NCBI GenBank assembly: GCA_024305405.1
Contig: JAKNDB010000103.1
Coordinates: forward strand, 1,612,001 to 1,676,000
Reading direction: 5' to 3'
Length of the DNA stretch: 64,000 bases
Source: Dirofilaria immitis
Taxonomy: Eukaryota > Nematoda > Chromadorea > Rhabditida > Onchocercidae
The notes under the pieces are model-generated. The model ran no database searches, was not told the origin of the DNA, and was given only the letters and a program-made list of their open reading frames with translations. The position numbers and the translations under genes were made by a program. Below are positions 1 through 12,700 of the stretch, one piece after another (within the stretch, counting starts at the first letter, position 1; every line of letters starts with the position of its first letter).

Positions 1-3000
1 TTTAAATGCATAACAATCAAGACAAACTCTCGTTCATTAAGTTATAAAAAGCCAGTTATAAAAATTCAGCAGCCAATAAATTAGTACGTTAAAAAGACTA
101 TTAAAATAATTATGAATGCAATATTTCAAAACGATATTAGTAATGGACATTGTACATGAAACTTTTGAAATAACTGATAACAATTTCTATTCTTTCGGGA
201 AATATTATAAAATCACATTTCAATGTGAATGGAGGAGTGTAAAAATCCTTATAGTTAGAAAGCAAGCTTGAATAATTCAAGTTCTGCATAATGCAATATT
301 AGTTTTTGATTATAAATATAACAGAAAATAAAGATAATTTATGATGTTTTGTAAAAATAGTTTACTAATGTTTGGAAGGTTAATTATAAACTCATAAAAT
401 TAAATGAAAGATCACTGAACTCCTAGTAAAAAAGATTTTTTGACATAGAGTATAAATGGATGACTCTCAATAATAGCTAAATTCGAATCCGAGATCAAGC
501 ATAGTAAGAATGACTTAAAGAAAATCGTTTGATCGAGAATGGCATCAATAGCTGCAGATAGATTTTTGCGATTTATAATAACTTGCAAGTAATGCCTGTA
601 TTTGAAATAGATGACTTCGACTTCTCTCACTCATTTCTTCAATACTTCTATTTATCAAATTTGCTTATCAAGTTTTATTGGAATTACTACATCAAACTTT
701 ATCAGAAATATGATAATCTTTTTCTTTCTTTCATTCGTTCAAAAGATCGATTAAGATCAAAAAATAGAAAGGATAGAATTTTTTCAAACCAAACAAATTT
801 TAAGATTACCTCATTGATCAATCAGTTTATTTCAAAATGTTTTATTCTAAACAAAAAAAGAGAAATTTCATCGCATACTAAAGGATATTATACCTTTTTG
901 AAAATGAGACACCGAACGTGACCACATAAAATGTATTAAAAGCGACACTGATTTTTTTGAATTATGGAAAGTATAGACTATTTCTCAGATATCTAAAATT
1001 ATTAACTAGCAATTAGAAATGCGACATTTTGTAAAAAAAAATAGTTTAAATCTTTAAGTCAATTTTACAGTAATTTAAAAAGCGAAAATTTCGTCACAGA
1101 CATTGTCATTTCTTAATAAAAATGTTTAAAAACAATAAATATTGAAAATAATAAAATCTACTTCCTTCATTGAATTCTGGACAAAGTTAAAATTCATTAG
1201 CTGTCAAATTAGCAAAGCTAAATTCCAAATTTTTAAAAATGATTTCTACATAAAAGATTTGTCATGACATATCTAGATGCTTTAATACTTTTTAAGAAAA
1301 ACATATAAAGCAACTGATATCCATTTCATTATGATGTATCATCTCCTCTAATCAATGCTTTAAGTGTAAAAATGAAATCAGAGGGATTTACGTACAATTT
1401 TTGTGTATGCATGTTCTGGAATCATAATATGGCAGAAAAATATGCAAAAAGAACTGGTATAATAACTACCTTTATGAAAACAATTTTTTATAGTTTTATA
1501 GAAGGAATTTCTGCAGCTTTCTGTACTTTTCCCTGTTCTACTTTTTGTTCTTCATCATTTTTTTACAGATAGCTCTTCATGGCAGATAAAAAATTATAAA
1601 TTTTATTTTATGGTGTATGATATTACAAATTTTGGAAATGTAAATGATCCATATCGAATTTTTAAAAGATCGTCTATTCTTAAATCTTGTATCCATATAT
1701 AAGTTTGTATAACATAAAAGAAGTTCTATGTATATATGGAAAAAGTTGGAATTAATTACTTTATTGTTAAAACTTTTCTTGTAATTATTTGTCAAAGCAT
1801 ACAACAGTAATTCAAGCTTTCAGTATTCATAAATATAGATCGTCAGACTTTGCATCCAATGTGCAATGTATGATCGTCCAATATATTGAAATCGGGTATT
1901 CGAAATAGAAAAGTTGAGATTTCTCATTTCATATTTTCATTCCCTTTTCGTCTCCATCTTTTTTGAGTTAATGAGAGTTAAATCTTAATTACAGCATGAA
2001 GAAAAGATAGATCACAGAAAATATGAAACGATAATAAACAATAACTGAAAAGTGATTCCGGACATTCGTAACACAGGAATTCTGTATTGATGAATTCATA
2101 ACATTAGTGTAAGATATTGCTCAGCTGAAATATTCTACAGTAAATCATGATTGAGGTTCTGCGTATCGTTACATCACAATATAGCTTTCTGGAGGAAATT
2201 CATAATTTCAAAAAGAAATATTCGATGAAACTTAAATCGTGCAATCACATAACTGCTCTTCAGATTTTACGCTTTTGAGTTATTAAATTCTAAGTTTGAA
2301 ATTTCAAAAACCTAAATTTCAAAGAAAACAAACTTTTTTTGAAAAATAATTCCAAAATTTTCAAATCTAAAAATTTGCAGCAATTATTATCATTAATTCC
2401 ATTTTTTGCATTCAATACATTTCTAAATCTAAAAATGTAGGATTATTTATATGTTTCAAACAAGAAAAGCAGGCTAATTTTAGCGAGAACGCAAGCTAAT
2501 TTTGAGAGAAAATTTCATATTCGTCAATCTTCGTATTTACTAATATATTATCATTGAATTTCATCGTCATCAAAGTTTTTTAAGAAATATTTTTAGAAAT
2601 TGCCAACTCATCAGTCAGATTTGAAAATAAGGCTGAAGTATGTGAGTATTTGATATCGTATGTAAATCAACTGTTACGCAAATTAACCCGTCTTATTTTT
2701 CAACCGATTATCCACATTGCAAACATTTTGCAAATATCCGATTGCTTTAAAGGCACTGCTTCAATATGTCTTGCGTGGTATTCATTTCATTTCAGCATTA
2801 TATCGACGATTTTACATTTTGCAACTGTTGTTCTTTGCTGATATAAGTTTCGAAAATTTGAGCATTAAAATTATGACACTTATTATAATCGCAATTTTTG
2901 AAAAACCAACCCATGCTAGTTAATTATAATTTTGATTAAAATTTGTCATTCTTCATTAATAAAGTACATTCAGAATCATTTTCCTATGAAATATATTCAA

Positions 3001-3457
3001 TATTCAGAATCCTCTTAAATATATTTATTCAAATATACTTATGAGATTATTCAATTTGTTTTTACAACTGAAAAACTCTTGAAGCAATTAAATCATTGTT
3101 GTCGTAATTAAGAGGAGTGAATACTTGATAATAATTTCGAAAAAATTAAAAAAAAAAGCAAAATAGAAATGATTAGAGGAATATTTTACTTCTATCACCT
3201 TGTCGCGCATTGACATCAAAATCAGACGAAATAATGCATGTTCAAAAACAACAATAACAACATAGCCGATCTTCTTTACCCATGATAAAAATTGGAGGTT
3301 CTTTCTTCCTTTTAATGGTAGTACCTTAAACTTGGATAATCAAATCTTTATTACGATAAACTTGATAACACATCAAGGAATGCAACAATTACGCCAATAA
3401 TAGTAAGACAATTCTAATAACGGTAACACGACTCAAAGGAAGACCCAAAACGCCATC

Positions 3458-3550
3458 CAATTGACCTCATGGAGCACATCTAACGAGAATGATGTTGATT
3501 AGGATCCCTGGCGTCATTCCGAGGTCAATTATGAGGTCACCAAAGTCATA
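3458..3550. promoter_or_regulatory. Candidate cis-element with AGGTCA half-sites
   Basis: In a locally GC-richer patch there are two direct AGGTCA half-sites at 3522-3527 and 3534-3539 (six-base spacing) and one inverted copy, TGACCT, at 3462-3467. A related AAGTCA follows at about 3544. AGGTCA is the classic half-site of nuclear hormone receptors. The patch lies about 1.8 kb upstream of the unc-89 start codon. A regulatory role is inferred from the motif cluster only. The minus strand also reads through this patch with few stops, so a decayed coding remnant is an alternative. Confidence 0.25.
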
Positions 3551-4595
3551 GTCTTCAATCGGCATACATAAACTTGATAACTAGTATGATTTACAACATG
3601 TTGACCTGCATTCTAATACATTTGTACTTTCTCTTACTAGTGGACTTCCTCGCGATTTCAATGACAAGACGAATGGGCTAGCAAATCTTTACTTAATATT
3701 GTTTGATTAAACTTATGACATAATATTCACAATTTTGCCATTCAATTAGAAGATGGAAATGAGTGGAAAATTCAATTAAAGAATTTTACTGTGTCAAAAA
3801 TTTGAATCAAATTATAAATGTTTTGCAGTGTTAGATTTATTTATTATTATAGAAAACTTATGGAGGAATATGCAAAGACATATAGAGTTTTTCATATGAA
3901 AGAGAAAATAAGTGAACAGTTTTGAAAATGTACTAAAATGAAATTATCGTCTAGAAGATTGAGATTAGATTATTGTCGAGATTTTTGTTAAGACGTAAGA
4001 CAGCAGAGAATAAGAGCTGCTATTTCGATTTTCGAGCTTAGTGAATAGATGTGGGGGCGAAAGAATGGTTTGGAAATAGCAAAAACTGATGGATGTAATG
4101 TAAGCTGTTATAAATAAATAATACAATCAATAAATTGCGGATAATTCACAAATATCAAAGCTTAAACCGCGAATATGAGAAAGGTAAAAGAATATGTGAT
4201 GCTACTAGTGTAGGTCGAAACGGATGATAAATGAATTGGAATGAGAATTAATAGATACGGATGAGATATCTCGCAAAAAGCAATATCTTTATGAATCAAC
4301 CTATCTGGATGTACTTTTCCCACAATAGATGAACTACATGTAGAAGAAGGATGAAGAACAACAGAGGTGAATGAATCATTTGATTTCTCTCTTCAGCTAT
4401 CAAGGATGTTCAACAACGTAAAGTTTGTTTCGTTTTTTTCTACTGGCATCTTGATTGTTGAAGTTAAAGAAAACAGGAGAAAGAAAAGAGAAAAAGGAAT
4501 CAGAAGGAAAAAAGAATGATTTCAAAAAATTTCTTCGAAAACACAAATGCAAAGCTCTCTCTCTCTTTCCTCTTCACCACTATCATTATCATTAT

Positions 4596-4629
4596 CAACA
4601 ACAACAATAATAATAATAATAATAATAAA
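4596..4629. repeat. AAC/AAT trinucleotide microsatellite
   Basis: A short run of AAC units passes into seven or so AAT units. On the minus strand it creates a meaningless leucine-rich open frame. Confidence 0.85.
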
Positions 4630-5363
4630 CGAACAGCTACATTCAGTGATAGATGATAGTGTAATCCACTATAATGATAATGATTAGAGATTGATTTTTC
4701 AAACTCTGTCATAATTAAACTCCATCGTTTTCTTCCCTCGCAGTATCTTCTTCCCTCGAAGCCGCAGTAAAATTTTTTAAAATGTTTAGCAACTTCTCCT
4801 CCTCTTTTGAGTTTCCTGTTCTAACTTCCTTCTCATTTCTTATTCCTCCCTAGCTCAGATTCAAATTCGACATCCTAGAAAGTTTCACTCTAATATCACA
4901 CCATAGCCTGACTTCAGGCGCATTCGGTTCGCTGCCATCAAGACCAAGATTTTCTCTCCCCTTCTATGCTTTTTATTTTGAAATAAAGACACAGACGTAA
5001 AGTTCAGCATAATTTGGAGAGTTTTTTTCGCGAGGAAAAGTTACTGATTTTAACAGTAAATTTAATAAAAGCCTATAAAGCATCTCAGAGGCACTTTCTT
5101 GAAAAGCAATAAAATTCGACAATTTCGATCTTTCGAGCAATATCAGTTATTTCTACTCTGTTCTATTTTATTTCTCTTCTGTTCCAATTTTGTTCCAAAA
5201 TTTGGGCAACGAACTTTTCAAAGAGTTCCGTAAAGAATCAGCGGCAGATAAGTGAATATTTGATTTATATATTATAAAATTGACGACTGCAGCTGATTAA
5301 CTGTCGGATCATTCTATGACATTTACTGAAATTTTTTAAATTTGCATAATTATATTTGCAAAA

Positions 5364-6753
5364 ATGAATATAGCAAGCCGACGTCAACGTCAATATCAGC
5401 GTAAATACAATTCATTCAGGTAATTTAGAGCTGAAATTTGAAAAAAAAGTGGAATTAAATTCAAATTATCAGATATAATAGAGATCAGTATTGCTAATTT
5501 ACTCTAAAATCACTCGCTTATGAAATTCCCAGTTATTTCTTTATATATACAATTCAATTATCTCATGATTTAAATGATTAGTATTAGCTTAATTTGAATA
5601 ACTATTATCATTATTCGAATTTCATTAGATCGATTCTACTATTTCATTTTCCTTCCTTTCAATTCTAAATTCAAATGAAAAAATTTACTACGTCTTGTAA
5701 AAAATCAGTCAAAAAAATATGAAAAAACAACAGTTAATCAATTTTCCTATTAGGTTAATTATGCGAAAAGTATTTAATGCAAGAAATATTCGCTAATTTT
5801 TCATTCATATGAAAACTGTTTTTAAGTTTTTAATTCAAAAGTCACGAAAGGTTACAAAAAAGTAAATAAGAGAAAGAATGTTTATCGAGAATAGCTTAGC
5901 TGAGGAAGATTTGTCTTAAAGGAAATTTAGCTCAATATTAGCGAATTTCCTTTAATTCATAATACGCTTGACCAAATTTTTCCTCCCTGAGCATTAAATA
6001 ATTTTGGAAAAATCAGTGCAGTCATTCTTATTTATTACACACTATGGTATTCCATTATTGGTTTTTAGAAAATACACAGCAACAGAAGATGTGAATTATG
6101 CAGCGCATACGTCTCGATCAGCTTACCGTTCCGAATCGGTTACTTCAAGAAGCAGCGATCAAGGCCGAAGTTCATCATCTGAAATTATTAGTGTAGGATC
6201 ATTCGAAAATATAGCTATAGACTCTCTCTTTATCATGATTTCTTGTTGTTTCGAAATTTCGAAAATTACAAAATACTAGAATCTTAGTGTTCAATAATAT
6301 CAAGGCGATAAAAGAAATTAAAATATGCAGATTTTTTTGCATATAATTCCCAATATATCGGTATATTTATTAAAGGTTTCGGAAACCCGATCGCTGCCAG
6401 TATATATAGCAACTCAAGACTATACACCTGAACCTGGTGATACAGAATCAATATCTTTGGAACAAGGACAAATCGTTGAAGTGCTAGATAAAAAGAATGC
6501 TGCTTCATGGCTTATAAGAACAAAGGTTGTTATGATTTCGAAGAAAAATTTTTCATGTCATTTCTTTCATTTCATTAAAAAAATTTTATTTTCTTTCAAA
6601 ATTTCTTCTAGGCACGTCCACCAAAATCAGGTTGGGTACCAGGATCGTATTTCGAATCGCCAACAGAATATTACAAACAACGAAAAAGTACTCGAGAATT
6701 GGTCAATAGAGATTTAAATTTAACGGAAGAACAAGAAGCAATTATGAAAGAGA
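5364..6753 (+). CDS. unc-89: UNC-89 N-terminal leader and SH3 domain (exons 1-4)
   Basis: Exons: 5364-5419, 6069-6192, 6376-6525, 6612-6753. The leader is basic and Ser/Arg-rich. The SH3 begins at LPVYIATQDYTPEPG, runs through the ALYDY-equivalent and LEQGQIVEVLDK, and ends with SGWVPGSYFE, the usual SH3 PSNYV-like strand. In C. elegans this SH3 binds paramyosin, so a thick-filament anchoring role is likely here. Exon 4 ends in ATGAAAGAGA before a good GTAAGC donor. The next exon then joins out of phase by one base. One more A in the run at 6747-6749 restores a join matching the C. elegans KRDQVYHELL segment. Confidence 0.95.
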
Positions 6754-9700
6754 GTAAGCTTAGCGCATTCGTAAAAAACTTCATGATTTCCTGGTATTTT
6801 TAAACTTCACACAAAATTTTTGCTATTGGTGATAATTAGATTTCACCGCCAAATACCAGTTTTATTTTATAGTCAAGTTTATCATGATTTACTACGGTCC
6901 GAGGAAGAATTTGTTAATGAATTACGAACAATTGTTGATATATATGTGAAAGCATTGGATGATGCGAATATTCCGGAAGAAGTGAAAACGAAAAAGAAGA
7001 ACTAACGATGAATCTGAAACAACTACATAATTTCCACGCGAAGTATTGCTTACTCTGCCGAAAATGAATTGCTATTTCTATTAAAATTCTTAGAAAGGAA
7101 TGTGTGGCGACACATGAATGAAACAAATAAATATAAATATTTGTAGTTTTTTAATATTTTATTTCTATTTGACGAACTCGTAGCAAAAAGTTGAAAAAGA
7201 TTTATTCTTGCACAAACTTTTTCCAAAATTCCAGCATAATGTTGAAAGGCCTTCAATACTATTCGGATGATCCTAATAAAGTGGGCCAAACGTTTACGCG
7301 ACTATCACATGATTTCGATTTACACATCCAGTTTCATCATAATTTGCCATATATAAAGAATTACTCCGACAGAAAACAATCGCTAACTTTCTTGAGGTAT
7401 GTTAAGAAAAAGGTATGAAGCCGCAAATTTTTAGCAAAAATGCAAATTTATTTATTGCAGCTTGCGAAATTCTCACTATATCCTCGAAAAAATTTAATCA
7501 AATTTTATCACCAAATGGATTTTCCCGATTTTTATTGTTCATGCAGATTAAAAACCATGACTATAAATTTGCATTTTTGAATTTGTTTTAGATCATTATC
7601 ATCATCTTTCTTTAATCTGCTTCTTCATCATCTTCCCCACATTTTCCTTCATTTTTTGATCATAATCCAATTATTTCCCTTGATCGATTAATTCAGAAAC
7701 TTTGCTAAACCGAAAATAAAACCAAAAATATCACAAATAGAAAAAATAAAATTTCCAAATTTCTTAATTTTAAAATCAATTTGCTTGGAGAAAATGTGCC
7801 CTTAGAATTTTTTCTCTCGATCTTTACTTCTATAACTCGGCGGAATCGATAAAGAATACCTGCTCTAATTATTACTATAATTATCCATTGATATCATTTA
7901 TATGCGAAATTTAATTAAATTAATCATCTATAAATCCTTTCCATTTTGTTGCGCTACCTCTTTGGTAAATATTTCTTACGGCTAAATAAGTAATTTTAAT
8001 ATTTTTTGTTCTCAAATTTTGCATCTAGACTAATGTAAAGTGTCACAACAATTACAATCGCTTAATTACTAGTTAGATTCTAACTCAAATTTTTAAAATA
8101 AACTATAATTAAAGCTCTATCTTTATTTAATTTAAGAAGAAATCCATTAAATTTTGTATACATTAGATACAAATTTATATATATATATATAATCTTTGAT
8201 CTCGATTTTTTGGGTCTTTTCTCCTTAATTTTTCAATTTCGTTTAGTTTGAATTTTTTCTTTTTTTGCATTTTCTCCATAAATGGTTAAGATTACGCACT
8301 TTACAAAATGGGAATAAAAACTAAGAATGAAATCTTTCATTTATTCTTTCTTCTTTTTAAAATCTGAACTTCCATTTTTCATTTCCTCCATATTAATACG
8401 CGAAGTTCCATCGACAACTATAATTAAAATTACATAAATTACATAAATTTTCTAATATTCCGAAAATCTCACATTATTGAACTAAACTGAAATCTTTCTA
8501 TCCCAATTGAAAATATTTTTGTTGGTTCCAATTTTTTATTTGATATTTTCCATTTTTTTTTGCATTTATTCTGCTGTTGCCTATTGAAATCTCGGTAAGT
8601 TGAAATTCTACGACATAAGAAAATCACTACATCACATCAGTAAACATATTCATTGCATACTGCATGCCCTTTCATCTGTTAAGTTGAATGTGACAAAGTA
8701 AAACCTCTAAGTTCTAATTAGAATAGTAACTATTTCTCTTTCAGAGGTGATTTAATAAATAAACTTTTCATCCTATTCAGTACATGAGTGTCCATTATTA
8801 AATTCAAATTTTGTGCAACATTCATTTTCCGAATATCAATTTCTAAATAACTTCAACTGTATAAATTTCATAGCTTCAAATAAAAAATTTTATGTGACTT
8901 CAAAAAAAAAAAACATTTTTCGCTTAAAACTGCATTCTATCTGTCGAATATAATATTATGTAATAATTCCTCAAATTTATTTACAGCTATTACCAAATTA
9001 AAAATTTATTTTTCAATTTTTAAATTGAAAAATTCTTATTCTCTTAAAGTACTGGTCCCTTAAAAAATTTAAAAAAGCCAAGATCTAATTCTATGGATCT
9101 AAAAGTATATGATCCGTTTCACAAAATTTCTGACATCTTTAAAGAGATTAAAATATTCAGAAAATAGTACGAATTTTTTTGGAAAAGAGAAATACGCAAA
9201 TCTCCTACTATCTATCATTTCCATTTCATAAATTCACGATCTCGATAATTTGTTGCTGCTCGTTTTCTAAAAACCAATATTAAATTATATTTTCTAAATC
9301 TATGTTCGAGCAATTATGATTAGGAAAAGGATCTATCGATTTTTTTGTAACGGATCGCCTTGACGCTATGATTCGCTACGTTGACAATCGCCTTCGTCGA
9401 TTTATATGATATTATAGATAGGAGCCTTGAGTAAGCATATATGAAATTATAGACAATAATAGCTTTGCTAACCCTATACGATATGTCAGTAACGACAGCT
9501 TTTAATGATCACTATTTAACAATGGTTCTTGGTGGTTTTATAATAATCGTTGATTCACACGAATTATGGCCCGTGATGACCATTCACTCGTATGTTGAAT
9601 TGTGAGACCGAATTGCAATTGAACTTGTTCCAGTCATCAAAATTCTTTCCTTTAAAATCCTCATCGGCTCCTCTTCCTTTGGAACTATCTGATTGCTATT

Positions 9701-12700
9701 TGAATCTCTTTAACATTTCTTATGCAATTAATTGCAAACAAGGATTGTATTTTTCGGCTTCGTCGAGAGTTATTCAGAGACACTTTTGCATTTGTAGTTC
9801 ATTATGAATTTCCTTGACCGATAGCAGTTTGGAAAATCAATTATGCGAGATCAGAATTGAAGATAATTTTGTCCTACTATTATATTTAATTAGGTTTAAC
9901 ATGAATAATTCAATTTATTCTTTCGTCTTCTTTTAAAAATTTTTCGAATGACATTTTAACATTATATAAAACCAGTTTACTTTATAGGATGTCATAGAAT
10001 TATTACTATTATACCACTAATTGAAATAATAGTTCAAGTATAACACGCATTATATCTCTCTCAATCAAATGCAGAAATAGGATTAAGAAATAAATTGAAT
10101 TTTAGTTTTTTTTTTTTTTCAATTAGAAATAATGAAAAATTTTCACAGATCGTTACATCACTCAATGCTCTAAAATGACTATCCTTCAATGACAAATATG
10201 TTAATTCATTTTTCTCGCTTCATATTTTTAGAAAACAGTTTTGAATTGATTTCAAATTATTTGACATTTTATTTTTCCCGAAGATTTCCAAGGCTTCTAA
10301 CGCATTCTTCTATCAAGAAATTCATTTCTTCTAATGCTATAATGAATAAGACAATATGCTCAACTGTTTCAACGATTGATTAAGAGATTGCTCATTTTTT
10401 TGAATTAACTTAATCAAGCAAAATAAAATGATAATAAGATAAAAGAAAGATTTGTTATCATTTAAAGCAGAAGACAATACGAAAGAATATTTTTGTGGCT
10501 AGCACTGATTGTATTTCTATTGAACACTGATGAACATAAATAAATGTCACTTTACAATTTATGATGAAAGCATTAAGAAAAATATTCATTCAGATCAGAA
10601 AGATTAGTTCACCATCGTTTATATTTCAACTTAGTACAATAATTCATAAAATTATATTGGGACAAAAATAATTGCAATTTCGAGTCGCAAAATTTTAAAT
10701 TATTATAATTAGGTTCGAATATATCTTTTCCTGCTAATCGAATCGAACTAAATGACCATTACAATTAAATATTTTTGTCATGTAAAAATGAATTTGTTTA
10801 TTCTTGTCCAAAAGCCAAAATAGAAATACTTCCTTCGAAATATAACGATTAGAAGATACTTTTTCCATTCTACTTCTTCGACGTAAATATTCTTTATTAA
10901 AATAGACGATAAAGATTGAATGAAGCACAACTTTATATCTAAATTCATCTAACTTTTGACAATAGCATTATGCATACTATTTTGTTGCGCAAACATTTCA
11001 AATATTATAGCACCGCAATGACCAGCCAATAGTGATAGTAACCTTTTCCGCTACGAATTCCACTTTGGAATATTTTGCAGATTTCGTTTTGCAATTTTTT
11101 CCATCAAACTACTGAGATAGTTGTCACTATATGAAATTATTTAATTTCTGCTTGATTCTCGATCAACTCATGCGACATTCATTTATCGCATTTTCGCATT
11201 TTCTTTTAGTACTTTCCACTCTGTTTCAAATATCAAGTAAAGCTTAGGTTCAACTATTTCTTTCAATTAATCATTATCAGATTTTATTGATTCGTCATTA
11301 TTCCCTTAATTTCAATGCTATCTCGACTATTTTACAAAACTCTCTAGATCACCATGTAGCACTTGGTTTTTCTTGAACAATAGTAAGTTTCTTCTATTTC
11401 TTTATTGTCCATCTCGAATTCATCAAAATATTCCGAATTCATAAGCATAAAGAAATCTTGAATAAAAAAGTTTAGACAATAAACTAATGATAGAAAAAAT
11501 CTAGGAATATACTGAATGTTCAAATTTATATTAATATAAAAATGCAAATACTTTAATTTTACCTAATATAAAAAAAAATGCCTACATCGGATCTTCGAAA
11601 TAAAGAAAAAATTACTTATTCGCAATGAAAACAACATATAGGACATAGGATACGAGTAATTTGTTTATTTCAAAATTTAGTTACTAAGTCTACAGTAATA
11701 AACGAGGAATATAAGAAAAGCAAATAAGTTTTATACATTACGGTAAGAAGAAGTAAAGTAAGTTTACAGAATTTGAAGATTTGAAAGGTTTGAATAAGAA
11801 ATTTAATGACGAGACAATATTTTAAAACATTTTAACATTAGAAAAAACGTTTCAAAGAAATGTGGAATTTATTAATTTTGTAATTTTTAAGATGCATTAT
11901 TTTCTGAAAAGATAAATCAGGATCGAATTTTCTGTTTTTAAATTTCTAAACAGAGATATTTTCGTGCATTCATTAATTCTTCATTTTGTAAAACTTTCTT
12001 CAAAAATATATAATAAAGTCTTTTGCTTTATTAAATTTTTTTAGTTATAAGTGTTGCATCAATTTCGCAAATTTCTTGAAGTTTCACAGTTTATTTCTCG
12101 AAATTCTAAAGAATATTTGCATTTTTATTTTGCATATAATATTTGCTTCTCATAACTATTCAAAAGATAATATTTCCTGATCTATATAATATTATCCAAA
12201 TTTGATTTGTTTATCTCATATAATCTTATCAATTAAAATTTCGTTCACTTTTCTCAAATTTTTTTCATTTTTGAATATTCGTCCATTTTGTAATCTCATA
12301 TAAATTCTATATTTTTGAATTTCTGATAGAATATACACTCACATTTCTAAATTATTGGAAATTTGACATTTTTAACTTTTACATGTCTGTGAAAATCGAT
12401 ATTTTTTCTTTTTTAGCACTAAAACCTCATCTTTTTTCAATTTCTTTTTAATTTAAAATTAAAGTTTTCAAGATTTTCCTAAATAATTTATTCTAAAATC
12501 ATCTTATGATATTCAGGATTTGAGTAATAAAGTAGAAGCTGGAACAAAAACTTTCGAGGATCACCTACAAAATGTTGCTGATCGTATTGTTCAGTATCAG
12601 AATTACTTCAAGGTATTCTAAAGCTCTATAAATTCCTGAAGAAATTGAGAATGATCAAAATTTTGACAAAGATGAAATTATTTCAATTTCTTCTCGCAAC

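Larger units (their letters stand above)
1..5363. other. Upstream region of unc-89, no convincing gene
   Basis: This is AT-rich sequence with many stops in all frames. I see no protein that I can relate to a family, no tRNA and no rRNA. It should hold the main promoter and 5' UTR of the unc-89 gene that starts at 5364. No clear TATA box or trans-splice acceptor can be named with confidence. The only distinct blocks are a GC-richer patch around 3400-3660 with nuclear-receptor-like half-sites and a small trinucleotide repeat near 4600; both are listed separately. Confidence 0.6.
7397..12516. other. 5.1 kb intron inside the DH domain
   Basis: The donor is GTATGT after the glutamate codon at 7396 and the acceptor is TATTCAG before 12517. 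Both phases fit. It is the largest intron in the window. No gene with intact frame is seen on either strand. It holds a degenerate tandem repeat at 9361-9550 and a decayed minus-strand open stretch at about 9553-9850, both listed separately. An intronic promoter for a shorter isoform is possible but not shown. Confidence 0.8.

Noticed and set aside
481..500. TTCGAATCC, a tRNA T-loop-like motif
   Set aside because: No acceptor stem, anticodon arm or D-arm can be folded around it.
583..921. 112-codon plus-strand open frame upstream of unc-89
   Set aside because: AT-rich, Phe/Ile/Lys/Asn-heavy composition expected by chance; no family recognised and no splice or domain context.
2650..2923. Two overlapping plus-strand open frames of 63-68 codons
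   Set aside because: Hydrophobic low-complexity reading typical of AT-rich DNA; no recognisable protein after considering a frameshift between them.
4500..4712. Minus-strand open frame with a poly-leucine run
   Set aside because: Produced by the AAC/AAT microsatellite.
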